A stretch of 64,000 nt of DNA, from the NCBI GenBank assembly GCA_021399435.1, contig JAJTUP010000060.1, positions 304,708 through 368,707 on the forward strand, in the 5' to 3' direction. Positions 43,459 through 54,311 of this stretch are shown in pieces; position 1 is the stretch's first letter, and every line of letters begins with the position of its first letter. The position numbers were made by a program, and so were the translations under genes. The stretch is from Diaporthe sp. PMI_573. Its lineage: Eukaryota > Ascomycota > Sordariomycetes > Diaporthales > Diaporthaceae. Under the pieces are notes generated by a model. That model had not been told where the DNA came from, ran no database searches, and was given only the letters and a program-made list of their open reading frames with translations.

Positions 43459-45293
43459 GTTATCAAAATCCAAGGCAGTACTGCACAAGAGCTCAAGATA
43501 TTTGTCGGCGAGCAGTGCAAGGTTCCGGTGAGTTGCAGGCAGTATGGAGGATGGTTGCACCGTTGACAGTCTTGAAGCAGGTCCGGAGAGTTTTGTTTCG
43601 TGGAACCTCGGGCGTGAGACCTCTGCCGGCTGTCGAGGCCTGTCTTGGAGAGGCAAGAGGCTGCGCTGATGTAGGACACGATCTCTGGATCAAGTCGGGG
43701 ACCGGGACAACCAACTGGGGCCGCTTTGTTTTTCACTGGAGTCGGCAAGGCCTGATGAGAGCAAGCTAAGGCGAGGCCTGTTGCTCCTTCCATTTGAAGT
43801 GCAGGAAGGTAGCTGTAAGCCCCCTCCCCTCGCAGCCACTCACAGCCTGACTACACAGTAGCACACCGGAAGCCAGTGCTTCCTTCCTCGTCTCTTTCGG
43901 CGCCTGCATATGTCAAACACATGGCACGAGGATGGCTTCCCTCGCTCGGGATTGTGACCAGACAAGCTGCTGAAAGGCGCCTTCTCAAAGCGTTGTGTTT
44001 GTGCCAACCTGCACGGTCGTGGGCATGGGCAAGCCGGAAGCCTCGCCTGTCTCCCAATCGCACTCGCTTTCGCTTGTGGTGCTGACGCACCAACGGAACT
44101 AAGCGCCTAGGCTCGTGGAAGCAGCTCCAAGAACGTCCTTCGACGTGCGCTAGCTGTTGTCCGAGTGCGAGTGCGCTAGGAAACACCACACGAGGCAGGA
44201 CAGAAACCCGGAGCGGGTCCAATCATCAGGAGTACCCTGGCTGAGAAACACCAGAACTCACCTGCGGACCTCGTCTCACTGGCCCGGGAAGGGACAACGA
44301 GATCTCGTGCAACTCGCATGCTGCGACAGCCCGTGTGCCTGATACCGGAACCGCCGTAACGACTGCCGTGTGTCCACTCGCGACACGGCCGTAATGAACC
44401 AAGTGCCTTTTCTCGTCCGCCGCGTGCGGAGCCGGCTCACGGCCGTCTCAGCTCCGGGCACACCAGTCGTCGAGGCGGCCCCCAAGACGAGCCGTGCCAC
44501 TGCCCTGTCCTCGTGGAACTGGGGCAGCGCTTGTGTTGCCCCAAGATCCAGGTCGCCCTTCCGGGGTGTTCTAGACCGTCGACTTGCGGCCCGTCTGGTT
44601 AGGTACGCGAGCTTTCTACGATGCCCACGGTACCTCGCCGGACACGCCCTTGATCGAGGCTGACGGTTGGCCGTGTTGAAAGTCAAAGCAGCCAAGCTTC
44701 TGTCGCATCTGAACTCAGATGGAGCACGGCCTCGAAGGCTGATCGCTTTCGCATATCTGTTCCTCGCACGATCTGCCCCTGAGTCATCAAAAGGGGGGGG
44801 GGGTGATATGATGATGCTCGTTATGCTCACCGCACTTCGTGTGTACGGAGTGTTGCTCTTAATACTGCGTGCACATGGATCCATGACCTCGTGTGGGGCC
44901 GAGTGATATCTAGCATGCCGTTGCCGTGCTCGACCACCGACCTCGGGACTACCGCCGTGGGGTTGCTACGGGACGCCCTGAGCTCCTGAAATCGGCGAGC
45001 ATTCTCGCGCCAAAGCTTGCCGACTCAGCGGGATGAGGGGTAATTCTGGGAGCTCTCACTGCCCTTTGCTTTCTGAGCAGTCATTGACTTGCATCATGGC
45101 GGGGTAGTAGCTTCAACGGTGCCCAGGTATCTGCCCCTGATGTCTGAACCTTGGCATTGCGTGCTTGGTATCCGATCAGGGTCGCCGGTGCCAATAAAAT
45201 AATCCTCCAAGGCGGGTTTCCGTACTGTGCTTTCTTCACTCCCGGATACAGTTCATCCTCCTACAGTCACAATCCTGAATATTTGAGAGACAC
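43459..45293. promoter_or_regulatory. Divergent intergenic region of MFS and SDR genes
   Basis: 1.8 kb with no supported gene. Overlapping frames of up to about 200 codons (44276-44884) look like chance in GC-rich sequence. An 11-base G run lies at 44793-44803. It contains both promoters. Confidence 0.4.
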
Positions 45294-46504
45294 ATGTTCC
45301 TCCAGGCACAAACAGCAATCCGATCTGTCCAGCGTCTCGTGTCGCGTCGTCAACCTATACCAAAACTCCCCTTTGCCCCAGAAATCCACAAAAGAGCCAT
45401 GGCCTCCGCTGCTGCTGCCAAACGCCTCGAGGGCAAGACCGTGGTTATCACCGGCGCCAGCTCCGGCATTGGCCGCAGCACCGCCTTCGAGTTCGCCCGG
45501 ACGGCCCCTCAGAACAACCTCAAGCTGATCCTCACGGCCCGCCGTGTCGACACGCTCAACCAGGTCGCCGCCGACATCAAGAAGGAGGTCGGTGACGGCG
45601 TCAAGGTGCTGCCGGTCAAGCTCGACGTCAGCAATCCCGAGGAGGTGCGACAATTCGTGCCTAACCTGCCTGCCGAGTTCAAGGACATTCACGTGCTGGT
45701 GAACAATGCGTATGGATGACCTCTTTTCGAGACGACTCGGGGAATCGTACAGAGAAGGACAGGATAATAAGCTGACGACTCTATTGCGCACAGAGGTCTG
45801 GTGAAGGGTATGGCCAAGGCGCCTGAGATCGCCGAGGAGGACGTCAAAGTCATGTTCGACACGAACGTCACGGGCCTCATCAACATGACACAGGCCATCC
45901 TGCCCATCTTCAAGCAGAGGCCAAACGGCGGCGCAGGAGACATCATCAACATCGGGTCCATCGCGGGCCGTGAGCCTTACCCCGGCGGCAGCATCTACTG
46001 CGCCACCAAGGCCGCCGTCCGGAGCTTCACCGACGCCCTGAGGAAGGAGCTGCTCGCGACCAGGATCAGGATCATCGGGATCGACCCTGGCCAGGTCGAG
46101 ACGGTACGTATTCTCGGTCCTGGGGAAGGGGGGAGGGGGGACATTGCGCCCTCGTATGTGTGTCCGCTCGCTGACACAGGTGACAGGAATTTTCTGTCGT
46201 CCGCTTCTACGGCGACAAGGCGAAGGCAGACGCCGTCTACGCGTAAGTCACTTGCGGCCCCGTACCCAGAACCTGATAAGCCTGCCGAGACTGACGCATC
46301 CCGACAGTGGCGTGGACCCATTGACGCCCGACGACATCGCCGAGGTTATCGTCTTCTCAGCCACGCGAAGGGAGAACGTGGTTATCGCGGACACCCTGAT
46401 CTTTCCATCACACCAGGTGCGTTCTTCTTGCATGTGAGACCGGCGTGGACACGTGGACTAACACCTAGCAGGGAGGAGCTGGGGCCATGCACAGAAAGTC
46501 ATAA
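45294..46504 (+). CDS. NADP-dependent short-chain dehydrogenase (serine/3-hydroxy acid dehydrogenase type, YdfG/YMR226C-like)
   Basis: Classical SDR of 307 residues from five exons (45294-45709, 45794-46103, 46187-46242, 46308-46416, 46472-46504). The cofactor motif is TGASSGIG at 53-60, then LTARRVDTLN, with R at a position typical for NADP preference, VNNAG near 138, S194, and YxxxK at Y207/K211. DPGQVETEFSVVRFYGDKAK and the end (DTLIFPSHQ...MHRKS) match the YdfG/YMR226C group, which oxidises serine, allo-threonine and 3-hydroxy acids. The first 35 residues (MFLQAQTAIRSVQRLVSRRQ...) are arginine-rich without acidic residues, like a mitochondrial presequence; a second ATG at 45399 (MASAAAAKRLEGKTV) would give a cytosolic form. 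The last exon is only 33 nt and could alternatively use the acceptor three bases upstream. Confidence 0.88.
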
Positions 46505-48220
46505 AGTCATAAGGCGACATGCTTGCTTTTGCGACAGGTGGAAGAGAGAAGTAATTGGCGTAGAGCTAAAATCCCGGGCATCAATTGCGACTTGGTCTGC
46601 AACTAGATTTCATACCTAGAACCCAATATGTCGATGAATTTGTACCCCACCCCAAAGCGTTAGTGATCGGCTCGTAGCAATGGTATATAAACCTTGGCCT
46701 GACTCGATGTGGTCAGGTTGAAGTTTACTCAAGTGCGCAGTCCACTCAGTAGAACCGACGAGACCATGCATATATTGTGATGTGGCCGGCTGGGAATAAG
46801 ATCTTGTTTCAGTGGCTTGAACGAGCAGCACGGCCTGCACATTTTGTCCTGACCACATGCAAGCCTTCCCTCTCATCCCACCGCCAAGTTTGGCTTTTCG
46901 TAGAACTACTTGGATTGTCAATCGTAGAAACTTGCAATATCTCCATCCCATACTCCCGTTCAACGGTTTAGACCAGACTGCACATGAGGCTCACGTGGAC
47001 AAGTGAGCCATTGGTACTTTGCCCTTAGATTCCGACATCTTGTGGGCCTTGGATGTAATAATTACTGCCTCAAATGAATTCTCCAGGCGTGTACGCTTCA
47101 GTTCTTGCACAGCCAAATGAGCAACATGCCACTTGGGTGAGATATCTTAAATTTGACGAGTGGATTGACACCTCCTCAAAAAATCTACATAGTATAGACA
47201 AATAGCCCTTTGGGCCTACTGAGGTCCTATAGTCTAGAGGTTAGGACATGGGATTTTGATTAAGGCGCGCTCTTGACTTCCCGGAGCCCCGGTTCGAACC
47301 CGGGTAGGACCTACCTAATTTTTATTTTAACTGTCACTATATTTAAGTTAGAGACCTAACTCTTTTTTTTTTATTAGCATGTCTAAGCCAGGGAACCTGT
47401 CTTGTTTCTGTTGGCGTGTCCAAGTCAGCACGCGGCTTAAAAAGCATGTGTTTGTTGTTGCCCACTCGTTTCCACCTCTCTTTTGTTCTTCTGAGGAAGG
47501 CATCGTAGCCAATGGCTAATGATTACGACAAATTTCTTCCATGGCGGCAGGTTGAGAGTCTAGTTGATAGTACCCACTCCCCAATCTGCTTTAGAATCAA
47601 GTCCCTATAAGATGACCTACTGCAGGACAATCTCCTGTGGGAAGACCTCTTGGAAGACCTGGTTGAAGGTGAGCCAACCACACTGGCAGGGCTCTGCAGT
47701 AACAATTTGTATTTCTTGAAATTGGCCGGGCTCTTGAAATAGTGTATGTGATATCTTTCCAGAGGCATAAAATAGTACACATGAATTTTCCAGAGTTTGC
47801 CCATCTCTATCTTTGTGGGGGGGTGCTCGCTCGCTCGCAACGGTTTGTGACCTCCAGGCCCGGCGGGTTGGGGGGACTACTGCTCGGATGGTGTCCGTGC
47901 ACCCAAGATTCTGGACAATATCAACCGTTTTTCATAATCAGCGCATTGCATTTGTGATGCGTGACCAGCATCAATTTGATCTATACTACTGCTGAAACTT
48001 TTCCAAATTTTGAGCTTTCCCATAACCAAAACGCTGGTCTGGGCAGCGCGAGCTGAACGAGCAGACTGCAACCCGCCAGAAGGCAATCCACCAACGCCAC
48101 CAACCATCGGCTTTCGTTTCACGAGGATTTAGAGAAATTAGGCCATCGGACTACTCCATCCCGAGTCACTGCAACCTGCCCTGATGGTGATTCGACGCCT
48201 GAACATTTGAACATTGAAGC
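46505..48220. other. Intergenic region containing one tRNA gene
   Basis: Apart from the tRNA, no gene is supported. It is AT-rich around 47.0-47.8 kb. A leucine/acid-rich frame at about 47605-47742 is open without an ATG and ends in TAG; possibly a fragment of an element. Confidence 0.4.
47223..47312 (+). tRNA. tRNA-Gln (UUG) with short intron
   Basis: The acceptor stem GGTCCTA pairs with TAGGACC (47305-47311), with discriminator T. A D-arm (GTCT...GGAC) follows; the anticodon stem is TGGGA/TCCCG; the T-arm is CCCGG-TTCGAAC-CCGGG at about 47288-47304. The anticodon loop reads TT-TTG-A, giving UUG (Gln), and is followed by about 17 extra bases (from TTAAGGCGCGC) at the canonical position one base 3' of the anticodon: a tRNA intron. 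A T-run at about 47317-47322 can end Pol III transcription. The isotype follows from the loop reading; the exact intron ends are inferred. Confidence 0.88.
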
Positions 48221-50055
48221 ATGGGGATTCGCGGTCTTGCGGCAGCACTGAGGCCCTTTGCTGCGCGGTCAAGGTTGGCCGATAGCGTGGTCATTGACGG
48301 CCCAGCTTTCGCATACCACATCTTTTTTGCTTGTCGCTTGGAGAGCCAGGTCTCGACTGCACTCGAGGACCCACCGTATTCTGTCCTCGGTTCGGCAGCA
48401 ATTCGATGGCTTGACAACTTGCAGTCGCGTCGGAGTCAAGTGTATGAAATTATGGCACATCCCCTCAATGTCTTGAGCGTAGTTGCTGATGGGCTTCTAG
48501 GGCGGCAATCTATTTTGACGGCTATCTACCGGCGTCCAAGAGCCATGTGCGGCTCCAACGGCTGGTCGAGAGCTCAACTGCGGCGAACGCGTATTTCTTG
48601 TCCACAAAATCCGGCATACCGCGCCATGGCGATACCGGATCATCACCTAATCAAGCGTATCCTCGAATACCCGTCCCGGCATTCACAGTCCCGGCAATTC
48701 TGGAGGCTCTGAGGACATCTGAGCGGTACAAACACCTCATTCATCTCGTCCCCGGAGAGGCGGACTGCTTTTGCGCGGACCACGTTAGTCGTGAAGGCGG
48801 AGCTCTTCTCACCTCGGACTCGGACCTTCTACTGTATGATCTTGGGCAGGATGGAAGCGTCGTGTTCTTCAACGACATAGAGCTCACAGCAGCAGAGTCC
48901 GAACTGCCGCCAGTGCTAACGTACAGCCAACGTGCTATATGCGAGAGGTTGTCCCTCGAGCCCGGGCAGCAGGGCATCTTGTCCCTCGCGTTTGAGATCA
49001 AGAGGGACCCGTACCAGAAGATTGCGTACTGGGCAACGCAGTCCAAAAAGAAACATGCGGCCAACGCAGCTCCTGCCGAGTACGCGGACTTCATTTCGGA
49101 GTACGTCAAAGGTTCAGAGTCCAGCCTGACAATACCGGATTCCTTGAGGTTCTTGGACCCCAGGGTGTCAGAGTTTATACTGAGCTGGACAAGCAATGCG
49201 GAGATCGGCAGCGCAGGCCCCGAAGAAGTGCCAAATCCACCAGGAACTACATTCTATCTCCCTATGCTTCTTGACCGATGGGATCATGAGAGTGCATGGG
49301 GGCCGAGCACGTGGATACGGCAGCTGGCGTACAGTCTCTGTGCGAAAACCCTGTCCCCTTCGTTGGCGGTTACGGAATATCGACGGACAATGTCACGCAA
49401 ATCCAATGGACAAGCTATCGAGTTGCTACCGGGGGGTGAGATGACCGAGACAGCCCACAGGCTGGTGAGCTCGTGCAGAACGCTTACCAACACCAAGGCT
49501 GAACTCCCACATCTGCGATGGGCAATGTTCTGCTTAAAGCAGGAAATCACGCATGCTTCAGAACAGGGCAAGGAGTCACTGGCCAGAATGGTCCTGCAAA
49601 AGGCGATCAAGTCCAGAGGCAGGCTGGACCAAGGGAATTGGAATACCGTCCACTTGACGGCACAGATACAGGGGACAATCTACTCGTTGCGCATACTGCA
49701 CCAGGTGCTCAAGTGCCAGGGATGGCCTTTAGTTGGAACAGCCTGGCCGCAGCTGCCGGTGGCCGAGATGCTGAACTGTCTTTCCACACTGCCGTCCATC
49801 GAGGGCTTCCCGGGCTTCACAGATATTGCGGCTCTGTTCTCGCGGCTGGAGGACGCTGGCGACCTGGGAGACGTGTTCGATATCGCCGGCCTATCACGGG
49901 CTGCCTCGTCCAAAGGGACAGCTGTATCCCCTCTGTGGCCAAGTAGGACTGGAGGACCAGCTGGGAGGAGGAGACGGCCGGGGAGGCTAGTGCAGCAAAA
50001 GGCCAGGCCACCGCTGTCTGGGAACCCGTTCGACGCATTAGGCCCAAGCTCTTGA
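48221..50055 (+). CDS. Asteroid/XPG-domain protein (FEN-1-like nuclease fold)
   Basis: Two exons (48221-48441, 48501-50055) give 591 residues. The N-terminus MGIRGLAAALRPFA with VVIDGPAFAYHIFF is the XPG-N block of Asteroid proteins. An XPG-I-like block follows: LVPGEADCFCADHVSREGGA and LLTSDSDLLLYDL, keeping acidic residues used for metal binding in FEN-1 relatives, though the usual GEAEAQ is GEADCF here. The rest is helical and Asteroid-specific, ending in a basic, disordered tail (GRRRRPGRLVQQKARPPLS). The donor must be GTATGA at 48442, which keeps SQVAAIYFDGYLP in frame. An AATAAA signal lies 36 bases after the stop. Nuclease activity is unproved; a DNA/RNA-related role is inferred from the fold. 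Confidence 0.87.
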
Positions 50056-50607
50056 TGCGTCCGAGAGACGAGTCTCGAAGCACCGTAAACAATAAAAAAA
50101 GCATATAGACATCCACTTGGAGATGCTCGAAAGGCGCACAAATTACAGACCCCGTCACACACAGGCACCTGCCGTGCCTGCCTGTGACTCGTAGTCTGCC
50201 TCCTTCTCCCATCGATCCAGTCTGGACATTGATCTCATCACTCAGTTTTAGCGCGAACGTGACGGACGCTCTCCTATTCAATGTTCATGATGTGTGCAGT
50301 GAGTAGTCGAGTCATGCATGATTTTTCTTCAGCAGAGCTCGCTCTGGGCCTGGAAGCCTGTGTCTATGTACCTACCTAGGTGGTGGTGCCTTCCCAGGTA
50401 ACAAACAGTCTGCTAAACCTGAGCAGGCTGGCAGGTTGCAGGTGCGGCGACTGTGTAACAGGGGTCAGATCAAAGACAGCCCCGCACTAAATCTCTTCCA
50501 CTGTCGAGCTCCGCCTAAAATCCAGCTGAGGACCCTCCAGACCGACAGTATTTTACCTCCCAACCTCGCGCACCTTTTCCTTTCTCCTCCAGCCACTTGT
50601 CAACAAG
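50056..50607. promoter_or_regulatory. Tandem intergenic region before the PRPP synthetase
   Basis: Contains the Asteroid-type gene's 3' end and the PRPP synthetase promoter. A TACCTACCTAGGTGG element lies at about 50369-50382 and a pyrimidine-rich leader at 50555-50595. No gene seen. Confidence 0.4.
50091..50096 (+). terminator. Polyadenylation signal AATAAA
   Basis: AATAAA followed by A's, 36 bases after the stop of the Asteroid-type gene. Position and sequence fit a poly(A) signal. Confidence 0.5.
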
Positions 50608-52273
50608 ATGCGGAACACTCTGATCTTCGCGGGCTCATCCTGCCCAGCTCTCACAAGCAAGATATGTGAGAGTCTGGGCATGCCGCCTGCAGAGGCGGAG
50701 CTCTCGCAGTTCTCTAATGTGGGTGCCAGTCGGCCCTGCGTCTGCCATCGCTGCGACTGCGTCTGCGACCGCGGCCGACCTCTGTTGCAAAGTGACCTGG
50801 CTCACCATCTTCTCTTCTCTGCAGGGCGAGACAAGCGTTAAGATCCTCACCAGTGTCCGAGAGAAGGATGTCTTTATCATCCAGTCCGGCAGTCCCACCA
50901 TCAACGACACCATCATGGAGCTGCTCATCATGATCTCGGCCTGCAAAGGCGGCTCCGCCACCAAGATAACTGGTCAGTCTTATCCCCCTGCACTAGCCTG
51001 TCCCCTCGCCCGTGCGCTGACCGCGACTTGTCCAGCCGTGCTGCCCTACTTCCCGTACAGCCGTCAGTCAAAAAAGAAGTCGCACAGGGGTGCCATCACC
51101 GCCAGAATGCTGTCCAACCTTCTTGGCGTTGCCGGCGTCAAACACGTAATTACGGTCGATCTGCACGCCTCCCAGATGCAGGGCTTCTTCAAGTGCCCTG
51201 TTGATAACCTCCATGCCGAGCCGCTCATCGCCCGCTGGATCCGTCACAACGTGCCCAACTGGAAGGAAGCTGTTGTCGTATCAAAGAATGCCGGTGGTAC
51301 GAAACGAGTGACGTCCCTCGCCGACGCCTTGAAGCTGAACTTCGGCATGGTCACAACCGACCGGAAGAGAGGCGGTGCCGGCATGACGCACAGCATGATC
51401 TTGAACCAGCTGGAGGGGCTCGAACCATTGGAGCCGGCAGCAATCCGGATCGCGAGAAACAGCTTCGCCGAGCCGCGGACGCCGACTCCGCAGGCCGCCC
51501 GGATACGCCGCAGCCGCCTTCAAGCGTCCGAGCAGGGATCTTCACAGCGCGCCAACGGTTTGCAAGTGCAGACCAACGGCCAAGCGGGGGATGCGAGCCC
51601 CTCATCGTCGTCCGTTGCCGTTGAGGATCACGCCGACGTGCCCGCCGAGGCGCAGACGGAGGGCAATGATTATAATGACCAACGAGCCCGAGAAGTCACA
51701 CACGGACGTCTCGTACAGGGCCACATCGTGCCTGATGACTTCCCGTCTCCAGCTACGTCGGCCGCAGACACAACCATCCCTGATGAGGATCCCATGGCTC
51801 AGTCCCAGGCATCATCCTACTTCTCACCGGATGGGCACGCGCTCGGCGGGTCCGGCGACGCAGAAGAGAGCTCGGACGAGGAGGAAGACAAGCTCAAGGA
51901 TCCCAAGATTGAGCACATGATCACGCTCGTCGGCGACGTACGGAACCGTACAGTGCTCATCATCGACGATATGATTGACAAATCTGGATCATGGATCGCT
52001 GCCGCAGAGACCGTTGTGAAGCGGGGCTTCGCCAAGAAGGTTTACTGCATTGCGACTCATGGCGTCTTTGGCGGTGATGCCCTCCAGCAAATGCAAAAGT
52101 GCGAGTGCATTGATGCTATCGTCGTCACAAACAGCTACCCCATCAGTGAGGAGGCGGCCAGAAACGCGCCCAAGCTCACCGTACTCGACCTGTCTTTTCT
52201 CCTGGCTGAGGCCATCCGGCGCAGTCACTACGGTGAATCCATCAGCCCACTGTTCCAACATATACAGGACTAG
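50608..52273 (+). CDS. Ribose-phosphate pyrophosphokinase (PRPP synthetase) with large internal insertion
   Basis: Makes PRPP from ribose 5-phosphate and ATP for purine, pyrimidine, histidine, tryptophan and NAD synthesis; cytosolic. Three exons (50608-50718, 50825-50972, 51036-52273) give 498 residues, against about 320 for standard enzymes. Conserved blocks are FAGSSCPALTSKICESLGMP, GETSVKILTSVREKDVFIIQ, AVLPYFPYSRQSKKK, the catalytic DLHASQMQGFF, VVVSKNAGGTKRVTSLADAL, and the PRPP loop VLIIDDMIDKSGS near residue 390. Between VTTDRKRGG (about 195) and HMITLVGDV (about 378) lies a roughly 175-residue disordered, S/A/E/D-rich insertion, as in yeast Prs1/Prs5 'non-homologous regions'. The first exon ends phase 0 and all joins are in frame. 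Which paralogue it is cannot be fixed here. Confidence 0.94.
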
Positions 52274-52892
52274 CACTGCCGCGGAGGCATGGCTGGGTGG
52301 TGGCACAGATTTTCGTGCGCAAACAAACGGCCGGGGTTTTCTTTACTGCGGTTTCATGGGTAGGAATGGCAACTGTAGAGACATTCAAAGCGAGGCGTCA
52401 CGGCAATTTTTAGGAATTGGGAGGGCCTATGAGGCAAGTGTGCGTGCAGTCATCATTGCTAATCGACCAAAAGAATAACAGGACAGCCAGACCAATGCAA
52501 ATATGTATGTCTTCCAGAGCGCGCGGTCTCCGTGGTGTCTCCTTGCCAAACGAAAACTTCATGCAATCCCCTCCCTCCCCCCTTTCCCCCTCCTTCCCAG
52601 CGTTGCTACCCTTTGGTAGCAGGGGCTCAATCCGCTTCTCCATGGATGAGTCCTTAACGGACCGTTGGCATATCGACCCGAACCAGAAGGCCCGTTGTCA
52701 TGATGTACTGTCACCTTCCTCGGAATGAAAGCAGGCAACGGGCAAGATAACATCTCGGTACAAATCTTACCCCTCGACGATATTCACCGAGGCTTATCAA
52801 ATTTAATAATGGCCACTTGAAGTCAATTATCCTCACTTGAACCAGCTCAAAAGGGTACCAAGGCCGATGTATTTAACTTCCCACTGCTGTCT
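52274..52892. other. Convergent intergenic region, nothing recognised
   Basis: Between the stops of the PRPP synthetase and the OTU-like gene. A C/T-rich stretch lies at 52566-52600. No gene seen. Confidence 0.45.
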
Positions 52893-54311
52893 TTACTGCT
52901 GCTGATAAGTTCCTGTCATTGCGGTTCTCAGCGTCTCTTTATAGAAGACGTGGTCGACCGGCAGCGCACCCATCTTCCTGTCCAATGCTGGGCCCCACGT
53001 GCGTCTCCATCTGAGATCGATCGAACTCTTGTCTCTGTCTGTATTACCCGACCACGGAAGCGATTTGACGTTGTGGTACGTGACCCTCGGGAATGTGAAC
53101 TCAGAGGCCAAGTATTCGTTGGGGACCATCGGCTGGTAGTGATCGCCGTTGAAGAGCAGGAAAACATGCCTGGCGTTGTAGGATCCCTTGGTGCTGACCT
53201 CCGTTATAATGTTCCTCTCGATCGTATACACCACGATGAAAAGGTTATACAGGTCCGCGGTGACATCAAGCATGTCCAGCGGCATCCAAATCTGCGGGAT
53301 CGAGAGGAGCTGGAAGAAATTCGCTATCGTCGGTACTTCTGCTGTGGGTGTCGAGACCTGCGTGTTGTAGAACTTCTTGTTCATCCTCTTGTACAGCTGG
53401 TGCCGCGGGTGGTCCTCCCACTCCAGCACGTCGCCGTAGTACTGAAGGTGCTCGGCCTGCACCCGCATGTAGAACGTGTGGTTGCCGTACACGAGGTAGC
53501 CCAGGGCCTTGAAGAAGCAGGCCGACCTGGCGCCGTCGTAGTTTCTCGGGCGGTAGAAGTCCACGTTCTCGACCAGCGGGAAGCCGTGGCGGAGGCAGTC
53601 CGGATGGGCGTCCTGGGCCCAGTTCCTGCTGACCGCCTCGTCGAAGCCCAGCGGTGGGTTTGCCATGTACATGTCCTGGTCCCAGGTCGGCTCGGCGTCC
53701 TGGACCGTCCCCACGGTGTCCGCCCAGTTGTTGTCGCGCCGAAGCCGGGCCATGTCGAAGCCGAGCCCGTTCCTGCGCGACGGGTATATGCCCTGATGCG
53801 CCAGGTTCTGGTCCTGGTACTTTATTCTTTCAGCCGCTTGCGACGCACCCTTCTGACCGTAGAATGTCAGCAGGTCCGCGGCCGAACCTTTTCCTTCTCC
53901 GTCGCTGTCGTCATCATCAATAATCTGTATTTTTGAAGACTGGGCGGTGCTCGTCTCTGAGGTCTTCCCTGGATTGGCGGAGGGAGCTGTTCCTTGTCCC
54001 GGTGCGGCCTGTTCCACCTGGACCGACTGATACTGATTCTCTGGTATGTGCGTCAATAGCATGCCTACAGAGCCTGAAGTGATGCTCTTTTGGGGCATCC
54101 CGAGGCATGACAGATGTGGGGTCATAAAAGCAAAAGACATATTCTTACTATCGACCACTGGCGTCTCCCTCCGAATTGATTGCAGGTCATCCCACCATAT
54201 CTTGTGCCTGTCGAAATTGGATGAGCCCTGGTGCGACGTGACGTCGTCGAACCATGACGGGCCGTCAGACCCTTCACGGTCCCAAAATGGTCCCGAGGGT
54301 TGATATGCCAT
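52893..54311 (-). CDS. OTU-like cysteine protease-fold protein
   Basis: Single-exon gene of 472 residues. The N-terminal half is largely disordered and includes the acidic stretch IQIIDDDDSDGEGKG at about 130-145, resembling a SUMO-interacting motif. The C-terminal half (about 245-425) looks like an OTU domain. A DG...CFFKALGYLVYG box at 259-276 places the candidate nucleophile at C265. Middle helices include FQLLSIPQIWMPLDMLDV, a strand NLFIVVYTIERN follows, and FLLFNGDHYQPMVPNEY offers the candidate His at 391. OTU proteins usually have D-G-x-C; here three extra residues separate DG from Cys. The family role would be removing ubiquitin or related modifiers. I infer the fold from motif order, so activity is uncertain. 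It starts MAYQPSGPFWDREG at the first ATG. Confidence 0.6.
   Translation of the reverse strand: MAYQPSGPFWDREGSDGPSWFDDVTSHQGSSNFDRHKIWWDDLQSIRRETPVVDSKNMSFAFMTPHLSCLGMPQKSITSGSVGMLLTHIPENQYQSVQVEQAAPGQGTAPSANPGKTSETSTAQSSKIQIIDDDDSDGEGKGSAADLLTFYGQKGASQAAERIKYQDQNLAHQGIYPSRRNGLGFDMARLRRDNNWADTVGTVQDAEPTWDQDMYMANPPLGFDEAVSRNWAQDAHPDCLRHGFPLVENVDFYRPRNYDGARSACFFKALGYLVYGNHTFYMRVQAEHLQYYGDVLEWEDHPRHQLYKRMNKKFYNTQVSTPTAEVPTIANFFQLLSIPQIWMPLDMLDVTADLYNLFIVVYTIERNIITEVSTKGSYNARHVFLLFNGDHYQPMVPNEYLASEFTFPRVTYHNVKSLPWSGNTDRDKSSIDLRWRRTWGPALDRKMGALPVDHVFYKETLRTAMTGTYQQQ

Noticed and set aside
41613..46504. MFS transporter and SDR as part of a secondary-metabolite cluster
   Set aside because: No synthase, P450 or methyltransferase adjoins them, and the SDR belongs to a housekeeping-type family.
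52950..53936. 328-codon open frame antisense to the OTU-like gene
   Set aside because: V/R/H-rich shadow frame; the minus-strand reading has OTU-like motifs and balanced composition.
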